Shown here: piece by piece, positions 1 through 8,957 of the stretch
Numbering within the stretch: position 1 is the stretch's first letter
Layout of the letters: the number at the start of each line of letters is the position of its first letter
Made by a program: the position numbers and the translations under genes
Assembly (NCBI RefSeq): GCF_003316635.1
Contig: NZ_QNQP01000022.1
Span: 1 to 53,468 of the forward strand
Reading direction: 5' to 3'
DNA length: 53,468 bases
Source: Roseovarius dicentrarchi
Lineage (GTDB): Bacteria > Pseudomonadota > Alphaproteobacteria > Rhodobacterales > Rhodobacteraceae
Notes under the pieces: model-generated
The model's input: only the letters and a program-made list of their open reading frames with translations
Told to the model about the DNA's origin: nothing
The model's database searches: none

Positions 1-33
1 GCGATGACCAACCGTACCCAAGGCCCCCGGAGC

Positions 34-125
34 TGTCCGGGAATTACCGAAATCCCTGTCCGGGATTTACCGAAACGCGTGTCCGGGAATTACTGAAATC
101 CGTGTCCGGGAATTAGCGAAACCCG
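34..125. repeat. Four tandem 23-bp repeats
   Basis: Four head-to-tail units start at 34, 57, 80 and 103. Each is 23 nt and begins with TGTCCGGGAATTACCGAAA or a one- or two-base variant; the last four bases vary. The period is not a multiple of three, so the repeat is unlikely to be a protein repeat. Multiple short repeats beginning with TG are a known property of IS21-family element ends, which makes an IS end or relic the leading guess. No istA/istB sequence is visible in the window. A protein-binding array is the alternative. Confidence 0.85.
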
Positions 126-250
126 CAGACGGCAAGTGGTATCCGCTCTGGCTGCTGCGGGAGGCGAGCCTCGCTAAGAACGATCAGGAGATAGCGAAAA
201 CGCTTTGGGACCGGATGCTTGAGCGGATGGCATCCAAGCCAACAGGGTAA
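122..250 (+). pseudogene. 3' end of an unidentified gene upstream of hsdR (partial)
   Basis: The frame ending in TAA at 248-250 reads as plausible protein only from about residue PADGKWYPLWLL onward, with a basic, helical tail ending MASKPTG. It stops 8 bases before the hsdR ATG, as in an operon. Further upstream the same frame runs through the 23-bp repeats and meets a TGA at 5-7, so the natural 5' part is either outside the window or displaced by the repeat array. The family is not recognised. It may be the tail of another restriction-locus gene, but nothing in the sequence shows that. Confidence 0.3.
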
Positions 251-258
251 GAGAACTG

Positions 259-2610
259 ATGAGCATACACGAAGAAACCGAAGCCGATACCCGCGCCGAG
301 CGCATAGACCCCGTCCTTGCGGCGGCAGGCTGGGGGCAGGATGGTTCTAAGGTTCGACGTGAGGTCATCTGTCCAGGACGCATCCAGTCAGGCGGCAGGC
401 GCGGCAAGGGTCTCTCCTGCGACTATGTACTTGAGTATCGCGGCCACAAGCTGGCGACGCTGGAGGCCAAGCGAGCGGGTCTCAGCCACCGGGAAGGCGT
501 AGGTCAGACCAAAGACTACGCCCAGCGCCTCGGGTCCCGCTTTGCGTTCGCCTCAAACGGCCTCAAGTGGTTCCAGTGCGACATGGAGACAGGCGCTGAG
601 AAAGATGACCTGTCTCTCCCCTTCCCATCACCAGATGATCTCTGGGATCGTACCTTCGGAGACCACAACGAGTGGCGTCTCCGCTTCGGAGAAGTCCCCT
701 TTGAGACAGACGGTGGCAAGTGGGAGCCTCGCTACTACCAGCACAAGGCCATCATGGCGACGCTGGAGGCCATCGCTCAGGGACGGGACCGCATTCTCCT
801 GACGCTTGCCACGGGCACAGGCAAGACCTCCATCGCCTTCCAGATTGCTTGGAAGCTGTTCCATGCGAAGTGGAGCCTCGAGCGGGAACCTGTGCGACGT
901 CCCCACATCCTTTTTCTAGCTGACCGCAACATCCTCGCAGATCAGGCTTACAATGCCTTCTCCGCGTTCGATCCAACCGCTGTGACACGGATTGACCCAG
1001 CGACCCTCCGCAAGCGTGGAGGGAAACCCCCAAAAAACGCCAGCGTCTTCTTCACGATCTTCCAGACGTTCATGACCGGTGAGGGCGAGGCAACGTACGA
1101 AGGCTACCCGCAGGACTTCTTCGACTTCATCGTGATCGACGAGTGCCACCGAGGTGGAGCGCAAGATGAGAGCCAATGGCGGGGCATTCTCAACCACTTC
1201 TCCCCAGCAGTGCAGCTTGGACTGACCGCCACGCCAAAGCGCAAGCACAACGCCGACACCTATGGTTACTTTGGTGAGCCGGTCTACGAATACGCCCTCA
1301 AAGACGGTATCGAAGACGGCTTTCTCACCCCGTTCAAGGTGCGCCAGATGGCCAGTACCATCGACGAGTACGTCTACGACCCCGTGGATGAGGTGATCAA
1401 AGGGGAGGTAGAAGCAGGACAGACGTTCACCGAGGGGGACTTCAACCGCGTCATCGAGATACCGGAACGTGAGAAGAGCCGGGTCGAAGAGTTCATGTCC
1501 CAGATCGACCAGAGACAGAAGACGCTGGTATTCTGCGCAACACAACGACACGCAGCTCTTGTCCGAGAACTGATCAACCAAGTGAAGACGAGCGACGATC
1601 CGAACTACTGCCACAGGGTGACTGCCGACGACGGGAAGATCGGAGAGCAGCACCTCCGTAACTTCCAAGACAACGACAAGACCATCCCAACGGTCCTGAC
1701 AACGTCGCAAAAGCTGTCTACCGGGGTCGATGCAAGGAATGTCCGCCACATCGTCCTAATGCGCCCCATTCGCTCCATGATCGAGTTCAAGCAGATCATC
1801 GGGCGAGGAACGCGGGTCTATGACGGGAAGGACTTCTTTACCGTCTGGGACTTCGTGAAGGCGCATGAGAACTTCGCTGATCCCGAATGGGATGGTCCCC
1901 CGCTGCCACCTGATGGACCACCACCGGATCGCAAAAAGAAAGACGAAGACGCAACCGACGATGATACTTCAGAAAAGGATGGTGACGATGACACCGGGGA
2001 CAACTCCGGTGACACCTCGGACGATCCTCAAGAGAAACTCGTGGTGAAGCTGGCAGACGGCAAAGTGCGGCACATCCAGTACGTCAGGGCCACTTCCTAC
2101 TGGGGTCCAGACGGGAAACCCATGTCAGCACGGGAGTTCCTCGAGCGGCTCTTCGGAGACCTCTCAAACATGGTGACCGATGAGGATGAACTACGAACCA
2201 TCTGGAGCGACCCTGACAATCGTGAGCATTTCCTGACGCAGCTTGAGGAACATGGATACGATCAGGACCGGTTGGAGGACATTCGTCAACTCGTGGATGC
2301 TGCTGACAGCGATCTCTTCGACGTGCTGGCCTATGTCATGTACGCAAGCGACCCGAAGACGAGAACGGATCGTGCCGATAAGGTCAGGGAGGAGGGACTA
2401 AGCGACTTTCAAGAGGAAATGCGCGACCTTCTGAAGGGTATCCTCAAGGCCTACGAAGAGAACGGCGAGAGCGAACTGCGGACTAAGAAACTCGGACAGT
2501 ACCTGACGGCTCGATATGGCAGCGTGAGTGAGAGCAAGACGAAGTTGGGCGAATTGAGTGCAGTGAAGGAAGCATTTCGAGCGGTGCAAAGAGGGCTATA
2601 CCGCTCGTGA
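259..2610 (+). CDS. hsdR: Type I restriction enzyme R subunit (EcoEI-type HsdR)
   Basis: This is the motor and nuclease subunit of a type I restriction-modification complex; it translocates DNA with ATP and cuts unmodified DNA. The 783 residues are full length for the EcoEI type. The N-terminal PD-(D/E)xK nuclease shows D55 and E69-x-K71 (LEAKRAG). The SF2 helicase has Walker A ATGTGKT at 184-190, DECH at 294-297 and the late motif QIIGRGTR. A very acidic linker near 560-600 precedes the C-terminal domain that normally contacts the methylase core. HsdM and HsdS are not in the window; they must lie left of it or be absent. It sits at the edge of an acquired segment, next to repeats on one side and a truncated core gene on the other. 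Confidence 0.93.
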   Translation: MSIHEETEADTRAERIDPVLAAAGWGQDGSKVRREVICPGRIQSGGRRGKGLSCDYVLEYRGHKLATLEAKRAGLSHREGVGQTKDYAQRLGSRFAFASNGLKWFQCDMETGAEKDDLSLPFPSPDDLWDRTFGDHNEWRLRFGEVPFETDGGKWEPRYYQHKAIMATLEAIAQGRDRILLTLATGTGKTSIAFQIAWKLFHAKWSLEREPVRRPHILFLADRNILADQAYNAFSAFDPTAVTRIDPATLRKRGGKPPKNASVFFTIFQTFMTGEGEATYEGYPQDFFDFIVIDECHRGGAQDESQWRGILNHFSPAVQLGLTATPKRKHNADTYGYFGEPVYEYALKDGIEDGFLTPFKVRQMASTIDEYVYDPVDEVIKGEVEAGQTFTEGDFNRVIEIPEREKSRVEEFMSQIDQRQKTLVFCATQRHAALVRELINQVKTSDDPNYCHRVTADDGKIGEQHLRNFQDNDKTIPTVLTTSQKLSTGVDARNVRHIVLMRPIRSMIEFKQIIGRGTRVYDGKDFFTVWDFVKAHENFADPEWDGPPLPPDGPPPDRKKKDEDATDDDTSEKDGDDDTGDNSGDTSDDPQEKLVVKLADGKVRHIQYVRATSYWGPDGKPMSAREFLERLFGDLSNMVTDEDELRTIWSDPDNREHFLTQLEEHGYDQDRLEDIRQLVDAADSDLFDVLAYVMYASDPKTRTDRADKVREEGLSDFQEEMRDLLKGILKAYEENGESELRTKKLGQYLTARYGSVSESKTKLGELSAVKEAFRAVQRGLYRS

Positions 2611-2800
2611 AACTGCAGTGGAAACGGTGGGGGCCTGGGGTGTGTCCCGGCTCGTTTTGGGCGCGATATCTCTGGAGCTTTATATGCGTCAGCCTTTCCG
2701 CCCTTCCCCCCGTCCGGGGTCGCGCGGCCCCCAAAGAATTATGGGGGTGGCCGGGGGAGTACTTGAGCAGCCCTACAGATAACCAAAAAGAAACCTCTCC
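2611..2800. other. Intergenic segment after hsdR, with one hairpin
   Basis: There is no credible gene here. A stem of CCCCCA at 2728-2733 with TGGGGG at 2742-2747 could end hsdR transcription, but it has no following T run. The left side of the junction with the core genome lies at about 2800-2826. Confidence 0.4.
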
Positions 2801-3085
2801 TTATGTCTCATTTTTAACAAATGTCTTCAGGTTGTAGCTGACATTGCTGCCCTGATAATAACCACGCGACTTCAACTCGCCGGCGGTGACTTCGTTATCG
2901 CCGATGTTGAACAACAACAGCGCCTGAACGGCGTTGATATCCAGAACGCCGACACGTTCAAATTCATCCTTGATGACGTCCAGAAGCAACCGGTGCAGCC
3001 GTTCGACCAGCGCCAACGCGTCAAGATATCCGGACATAAATCCAAGATCAGTGCCGGGTGGCGCCATTGGGTTGTGCATGCTCAT
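2801..3085 (-). pseudogene. MarR-family regulator (LdtR-like), truncated
   Basis: This is the N-terminal part of a winged-helix MarR-type regulator found across Rhodobacteraceae, usually around 165 residues. The helix-turn-helix segment VTAGELKSRGYYQGSNVSYN is intact. After NLK (codon ending at 2825) the protein drifts to TFVKNET and stops at 2801. The rest of the DNA-recognition region, the wing and the dimerisation helix are missing, and the sequence to the left does not continue the family. The start at 3085 is chosen over 3091 because GGAG then lies 6 bases upstream. The break coincides with the end of the hsdR segment, so a deletion or insertion removed the 3' half. The stub is probably inactive. 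Confidence 0.8.
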
Positions 3086-3200
3086 TTCCATCTCCGTACA
3101 AAACCTGTTCGGAAGGAAACTGACCCAAATTGCCGAATAATCGGTTAAATAAAGCGCGCAAATCGCACTTATCCTGTAAAATGCGATCTAGTTTCGATTG

Positions 3201-3467
3201 TCAGGCCGTGTCCGGGGTGGCTGCGATATCGCCGATCATGGCGCGATACTGCTCGGGCGCGGGCACCTGGCCACTGACCCACTGGTACAGGTCCTGATCG
3301 TTTTCCTCCAGCAAGGCATCATAGATATCCAGATCGGCATCGCTGAGCCCGTCCAGACGGGCAGCGGCATAGCGCGACATCAGAATGTCCATCTCGCGGA
3401 TACCGCGCCGCATCGAGCGCATGGTCAGGCGGCGCAGGCGGGTGTCACGCGGCTCCGGCATCGTCAT
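3201..3467 (-). CDS. sdhE: Succinate dehydrogenase FAD assembly factor SdhE (DUF339)
   Basis: A small cytosolic protein of 88 residues that helps attach FAD covalently to the succinate dehydrogenase flavoprotein. The family signature RGxxE is visible as RRGIREMD near residues 20-27. The acidic helical rest (SDADLDIYDALLEEND and a later QVPAPEQY) fits the five-helix fold, and the length is typical. Its start lies inside the preceding XRE gene (22-bp overlap), so the two are probably co-transcribed. SdhE serves the same TCA cycle whose later enzymes are encoded in the middle of the window. Confidence 0.88.
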   Translation of the reverse strand: MTMPEPRDTRLRRLTMRSMRRGIREMDILMSRYAAARLDGLSDADLDIYDALLEENDQDLYQWVSGQVPAPEQYRAMIGDIAATPDTA

Positions 3468-3855
3468 CCCTCAGTATTTCGTGCAGTTCTTCCTGAACAC
3501 GGGCCAGCCGCTCGGATGCGAGCCGCATCTGTTCGGAAATATCGCGGATTTCGTCCATCAGCTGCCGACCACCACGAACGTAGGAATTGGCAATACCCGG
3601 ATCACCCGGCCCATCCCCTTCGCCGGTGAGCAACCATAGAAGCGACACGTTCAGCAGCCCCGCCAGCATCGACAGGCGCATGGCACGCGGATCGCGCACA
3701 TCGTTTTCCCAGTCGTCCATCGTCTTTTTCTTGACGCCCAGACGCTTGGCCAGTTCGGCCTGCGTCATTCCGGCCAGTTCGCGCGCGCCGGCCAGACGAT
3801 CGCCGAACGTCGTAGCCTCGGGGTCAAACCATTCGTCCGGTGTATCAACACTCAT
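3445..3855 (-). CDS. XRE-family HTH regulator
   Basis: A 136-residue protein with a helix-turn-helix of the Cro/C1 type at about residues 17-75; the recognition segment is AELAKRLGVKKKTMDDWEND. The C-terminal half is a charged helix (SEQMRLASERLARVQEEL) that probably forms a dimerising coiled coil. It is the first gene of a pair with sdhE and is divergent from aatA. Two TTGAAC boxes 10 bp apart lie 16 to 31 bases upstream of its start and could be its own operator. Its target genes are unknown. Confidence 0.8.
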   Translation of the reverse strand: MSVDTPDEWFDPEATTFGDRLAGARELAGMTQAELAKRLGVKKKTMDDWENDVRDPRAMRLSMLAGLLNVSLLWLLTGEGDGPGDPGIANSYVRGGRQLMDEIRDISEQMRLASERLARVQEELHEILRDDDAGAA

Positions 3856-3871
3856 AATGACGGTCCTTTGT

Positions 3872-3887
3872 TTGAACGTGCTTGAAC
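3872..3887. promoter_or_regulatory. TTGAAC direct repeat in the XRE/aatA divergent promoter region
   Basis: TTGAAC occurs at 3872-3877 and 3882-3887, exactly one helical turn apart, between the divergent starts of the XRE regulator and aatA. Such spacing fits a dimer binding one face of the DNA. The spacing of the GAAC parts is N6, so it is not the alphaproteobacterial LexA box, which needs N7. The regulator is not known. Confidence 0.4.
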
Positions 3888-3907
3888 CACGCCTTTGCGC
3901 AACCTAG

Positions 3908-5146
<1,239 letters not shown>

Positions 5147-5155
5147 GGGTCAGAC

Positions 5156-5560
5156 ATGTCCCCAGATCTGCCGCAATATTACTTCAGGGTGCGCGAAAAC
5201 GGGGCGTTCGTGTTTCGCGTGGATACTGAAAACAGGCAGCGCCGGATCGACATGGATCAGATCGCGGTCGTCAACATCCGCAAGGGCGAAATCAAGGCCC
5301 ATGGCGACCGCGAGCTCACGCAGCGCGATATGAGCGTCATCAGCGAATGGATGGCCGAGCGGCTGCAATTACAGGAATACCGCGATATCGACGATATCCA
5401 CCGCGCGGTGGATTACCTGAACACCACCGCGCATTGGGTGCAGTCCAAAGCCACCGAAGAGCAGCTGGACGCGGTCACCGATGCGCTGCTTCTGGCGATG
5501 CATGATCTGCGCACCGTTCTGGTGCGCAAGAAGGCCGACAGGATACTGGCCGACGAGTGA
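5156..5560 (+). CDS. Conserved hypothetical protein
   Basis: A 134-residue soluble protein without signal peptide or membrane segment. The N-terminal 45 residues look like beta strands (YYFRVRENGAFVFRVD), and the rest is helical and charged. I do not recognise a named domain. It follows aatA by 9 bases and converges with the MATE gene, so it is probably translated from the aatA message. Codon use looks like that of the core genes around it. Confidence 0.65.
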   Translation: MSPDLPQYYFRVRENGAFVFRVDTENRQRRIDMDQIAVVNIRKGEIKAHGDRELTQRDMSVISEWMAERLQLQEYRDIDDIHRAVDYLNTTAHWVQSKATEEQLDAVTDALLLAMHDLRTVLVRKKADRILADE

Positions 5561-5564
5561 CCGG

Positions 5565-6956
5565 TCAGACGCCGGGCTGCCAGCGTCCGGTCCAGCGCCA
5601 GAACCGCAGCGCCAGCAGGGTCGAGGCCAGCGCCAGACCAATGGCCAGCCCGATCCAGATGCCAACCCCGCCCAGACCCAGCGGAAAGCCCAGGACGTAA
5701 CTGGCCGGAATTCCTATGATCCAGTAACTGATCCCGGCAATGATCATCGGCGCGCGCGTATCGCGCACCGCCCGCAGCAGGCCCAGCGCCATCACCTGCC
5801 CCGCATCGGCCAGCTGGAAAATCGCCGCCGCCACCAGCAGCCCGCCGCCAACAGCCAGAACCGCAATACGGTCCGGGTCTGTCGGGCTGAGGAAGACGGA
5901 CATCAACGGAACGGGCATCAGTACGAATGTCGCCGCCATGATCACTGCAAACGCGCCCGAAAGCCCGCCGGCCACCAGCGCCACCCGGCGCAGCGCCGCC
6001 CGGTCGCGCCGCCCAAAGGATTGCCCGGCGCGCACCGTCGCCGCATTGGACATGCCCAGATGCACCATGAATGTCAGCGACACCAGTTGCAGCGCGATCC
6101 CGTGCGCCGCCAGCGCGACGGTGCCCAGCCACCCCATCATAATGGATGACGCGGCAAACAGCCCCGTCTCCAACAGGTTGGTCACGCCGATCGGCCAGCC
6201 CAGACGCGCCACATCGCGCAGCGCCTCCCAATCGGGGCGCCAGACGCGCTGAAACATGGCGTGTTCGGACGTGGCAAAGGCCACATAGATGCATAATGCG
6301 GCCAGCGTCGCGCTGGTGACGCTGAGCGATGCGATGGCCGCGCCCCGCACGCCCATCTCGGGAAAGCCAAGATTGCCGAAAATCAGCGCGTAATTGACGC
6401 CTGCATTCAACACCACGCCCGCCAATGTCAGCCACAGCACAAGCTGGGTGCGCTCCAGCGCGGCCAGATAGGATTTCAGCACCATCACCAGCAGCGCCGG
6501 CACGATCACCCAGCCGGCAATGCCCAGATACTCCGCCGCCAGCGCTGCGGTTTGCGGATTCTGGTCCAGCGCCAGAAACAGCGCCTCGGATTGCACCATC
6601 AATGGCAGCACCAGCGCGGCATAGATCAACGACGCCCAGCACCCCATGCGCGTGATGCGCCGGACCTGGGTGTCATCGCCTGCCGCCACCGCCGTTGCCA
6701 CCATCGGCATGACGGCAAACGCAAATCCCGACCCAAGAATAAAGATCGAAAAGAAAAACATATGCGCCAGAACCTGCGCCGCCAGCGCCTCGATGCTGAA
6801 CCAACCCAGCATGATTGAATCCGTCAGGTGAATGGCCATCTGCGCCAGATGACTGCCAATCAACGGCAGGCCCAGCGCCAGAATCGACCGCGCATCGCGC
6901 CGGTATGACGGATGGCCGGACGCGTCGGCTGGATCGGGGATTTGGCGGCGTTGCAT
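5565..6956 (-). CDS. MATE-family efflux transporter (NorM-like)
   Basis: An inner-membrane exporter that uses a Na+ or H+ gradient to remove cationic drugs or metabolites. About 463 residues with twelve predicted hydrophobic segments in two homologous halves. The first half opens with ALGLPLIGSHLAQMAIHLTDSIMLG, a typical MATE TM1, and the second half repeats the pattern near GWPIGVTNLLETGLF. The ATG at 6956 is chosen over the in-frame TTG at 6977. It ends a run of leftward genes (DUF3572, HAD, EamA, MATE) packed without gaps. The substrate cannot be read from the sequence. Confidence 0.88.
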   Translation of the reverse strand: MQRRQIPDPADASGHPSYRRDARSILALGLPLIGSHLAQMAIHLTDSIMLGWFSIEALAAQVLAHMFFFSIFILGSGFAFAVMPMVATAVAAGDDTQVRRITRMGCWASLIYAALVLPLMVQSEALFLALDQNPQTAALAAEYLGIAGWVIVPALLVMVLKSYLAALERTQLVLWLTLAGVVLNAGVNYALIFGNLGFPEMGVRGAAIASLSVTSATLAALCIYVAFATSEHAMFQRVWRPDWEALRDVARLGWPIGVTNLLETGLFAASSIMMGWLGTVALAAHGIALQLVSLTFMVHLGMSNAATVRAGQSFGRRDRAALRRVALVAGGLSGAFAVIMAATFVLMPVPLMSVFLSPTDPDRIAVLAVGGGLLVAAAIFQLADAGQVMALGLLRAVRDTRAPMIIAGISYWIIGIPASYVLGFPLGLGGVGIWIGLAIGLALASTLLALRFWRWTGRWQPGV

Positions 6957-6979
6957 AGCGGTCTGTTTGCCTGTCAAAA

Positions 6980-7882
6980 TCAGTTCGCCGCGCCCGGTCG
7001 CACGCGTGCCTTGTAGGCAAAGCGCCGGGCGTGCAGCAGGTATAGCGCGATAGAGCCGACAACGATTCCCCCGCCCAGCAGCATGGCCGGCGTCAGATCC
7101 TCGCCCAGCGCCAGCCAGACCCAGACGGGGCCCAGCACCGTCTCAAGCAATAGCAGCAGGCTGACATTCGATGCCGCCGTATAGCGCGACGCAAACGACA
7201 GCGACATGAACGAGACCGGCAGCACAACGCAGCCGGTCAGCGCAATGGCCCAGACTTTGCCATCCAGCATCTGCGCCGGGCCGGTTGCCGTGATGCCCGC
7301 CGCGCCGGCGCATAGCGCGCCGATCCCGATCAGCAGCGGAATGGGCAGCTGCGGATGGGCGCGCAACACGACAAAGTTCAGCGCCAGCATCGCCGCCACC
7401 CCCAGCCCCGCCAGCGCGCCAAAGATCACCGCGCCGGTCGGCGCCACAACGCCGCCACCGCCAAGAACGGCGATGCCGATCCCGGCGGCAACGGCGGCAA
7501 TGGTGATCCACGTTGCGCGCGCTGTCCGCTCGCCCAAAAGCGCCCGTGCGAATAGCGCCGCAAAGATGGGCGTCGTGGCAACGCCGAACAACACGATGGC
7601 AACAGGCGCGCCGGCGATGCCCAACGAAAACAGGGACGAGTTGAAAAACTGGCACGCCACAATCGCGATGCCCGCGCCGCTGCCCAGCAGCGCCAGATCG
7701 GCGCGACGCCTGCGCGATACAGCCGCCCAGATCAACAGCAGCGCCGTGCCCATGAACAGCCCGCGCCAGCCCATCATCTGCGGCCCGTCCATACCCGACA
7801 GGCGCAGCAGCATCGCATCCGGCGTCAGCGCCAGCGCCCCGAACGCCGCCAGCCCAAGGCCGAAGGCGGGGTGCCGCCTCAT
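6980..7882 (-). CDS. EamA/DMT-family transporter
   Basis: A 300-residue membrane protein with ten hydrophobic helices arranged as two EamA repeats, the classic drug/metabolite transporter fold. Small-residue-rich segments such as ALAGLGVAAMLALNFVVL and MLLGGGIVVGSIALYLLHA close the two halves. Its ATG at 7882 overlaps the stop of the HAD gene, so the two are translationally coupled. The substrate is unknown; family members export amino acids or other metabolites. Confidence 0.85.
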   Translation of the reverse strand: MRRHPAFGLGLAAFGALALTPDAMLLRLSGMDGPQMMGWRGLFMGTALLLIWAAVSRRRRADLALLGSGAGIAIVACQFFNSSLFSLGIAGAPVAIVLFGVATTPIFAALFARALLGERTARATWITIAAVAAGIGIAVLGGGGVVAPTGAVIFGALAGLGVAAMLALNFVVLRAHPQLPIPLLIGIGALCAGAAGITATGPAQMLDGKVWAIALTGCVVLPVSFMSLSFASRYTAASNVSLLLLLETVLGPVWVWLALGEDLTPAMLLGGGIVVGSIALYLLHARRFAYKARVRPGAAN

Positions 7883-8589
7883 GCGTCCAGCCAGCCGGGG
7901 ATGTGGCCGATATCTGGCAGGACCGCATCGGCATGGGGCGCCAGCTCGGGTGCTTTTGCGATGCCGGTCAGCACACCCAGCGTATGCATGCCCGCCCGGC
8001 GTCCAGGGATCAGATCATGCGTGCTGTCGCCAACCATCGCCACCCGCGCAGGTGCCAGCCCCATCGCCTGCGCAAAGGCCAGCAGGCCGCCCGGCTGAGG
8101 TTTGGCGCCGTGGCCGCTGTCATATCCGGCGATGAAATCGAAATGCTCCAGCACGCCCGCGTTGCCCAGATGCGCACGCGCGCCAAATTCGGTGTCGTTC
8201 GTGACCAGTCCAAGTTTGATCCCGCGCGCGGCAAGCCCGGTCAGAAACGGGGCCAGCGGCACGGCGGGCGCCAGCGGCGCGCTGGCCGATGTCAGGCGGA
8301 TCACGTCTTCGATCCGGGTGGCATCCGCGCCGGGTATGGCGCTGGCCAGCAGCTCGGCGCCCTCCCGGTTCGTCGCGCCGATCAGCGGGCTTTCGGGCAG
8401 AAAGCGGCCCTCTTTCAGGTCAAAATCCACGACGTCGGCCAAAGCATCGGCCGACACGTCATGTTCGGCGGCCAGACGGGCCAGCAGGCCGCGCGTCCAA
8501 TCGGCCCAGGTCGTGTGAAAATCGAACAGCGTGCCGTCCTTGTCAAAGATGATCCCGCCGATATCGCGCCGGGCCGACAGGGCCGTCAT
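7879..8589 (-). CDS. HAD-family hydrolase (phosphoglycolate phosphatase-like)
   Basis: A cytosolic phosphatase of the haloacid dehalogenase superfamily, 236 residues. Motif I is FDKDGTLFDF near residues 15-24, where the first Asp is the nucleophile. Motif II is the LVTNDT segment and motif IV the MVGDSTHDL segment, both intact. A helical cap lies between motifs I and II, as in the Gph group. The ATG at 8589 has AGGAG 8 bases upstream, which favours it over the TTG at 8595. It overlaps DUF3572 upstream and the EamA transporter downstream. The substrate is not shown; clearing 2-phosphoglycolate is a family-based guess. Confidence 0.8.
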   Translation of the reverse strand: MTALSARRDIGGIIFDKDGTLFDFHTTWADWTRGLLARLAAEHDVSADALADVVDFDLKEGRFLPESPLIGATNREGAELLASAIPGADATRIEDVIRLTSASAPLAPAVPLAPFLTGLAARGIKLGLVTNDTEFGARAHLGNAGVLEHFDFIAGYDSGHGAKPQPGGLLAFAQAMGLAPARVAMVGDSTHDLIPGRRAGMHTLGVLTGIAKAPELAPHADAVLPDIGHIPGWLDA

Positions 8590-8870
8590 GTCCAATGCTC
8601 CTGCTGTCCACCGGGCAGCGCGGCACGCGCGCGCATCGGCAAATCATTGGCCACGCCGGCAAAAGCGCAAAATTCGACCACCCATTCATCATTCATCATT
8701 AAGAAATCCAGCACCGCACCCAAAAACACCGGGTCGCCCGCGCCTCGCCTCAGATCATCCTCGCCCGCGCCGGTTGCGCCCATGAAAACAGGCAAAAGCT
8801 CGTCATGGGACAGCAGCCATCCCATACATTGCAAGGCGAGTGTTTCGGCGGATTCCCGCGTAATCGTCAT
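8586..8870 (-). CDS. DUF3572 protein
   Basis: A 94-residue protein of the DUF3572 family, common beside pleD in Alphaproteobacteria. The start MTITRESAETLALQCMGWLL and the middle MMNDEWVVEFC are characteristic. It is soluble, with no transmembrane segment and no known activity. It is divergent from pleD across an 87-bp gap and heads the leftward operon with the HAD phosphatase, overlapping it by 4 bases. Confidence 0.78.
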   Translation of the reverse strand: MTITRESAETLALQCMGWLLSHDELLPVFMGATGAGEDDLRRGAGDPVFLGAVLDFLMMNDEWVVEFCAFAGVANDLPMRARAALPGGQQEHWT

Positions 8871-8957
8871 AAGCTTAATAATCCCGGAAAGGTTTTCTTA
8901 ACCACTTCCATGGATAGTTGGAGATTATAAAAGGGCAAGTGGGAAAGGGCGCGGCCC

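Noticed and set aside
916..1749. Long minus-strand frame inside hsdR
   Set aside because: It is the complement of conserved helicase motifs; a shadow of hsdR.
2607..2837. Plus-strand frame after hsdR
   Set aside because: Low-complexity composition and overlap with the truncated MarR gene on the other strand.
3874..3887. Possible LexA box GAAC-N6-GAAC
   Set aside because: The alphaproteobacterial site requires N7; the spacing here is N6.
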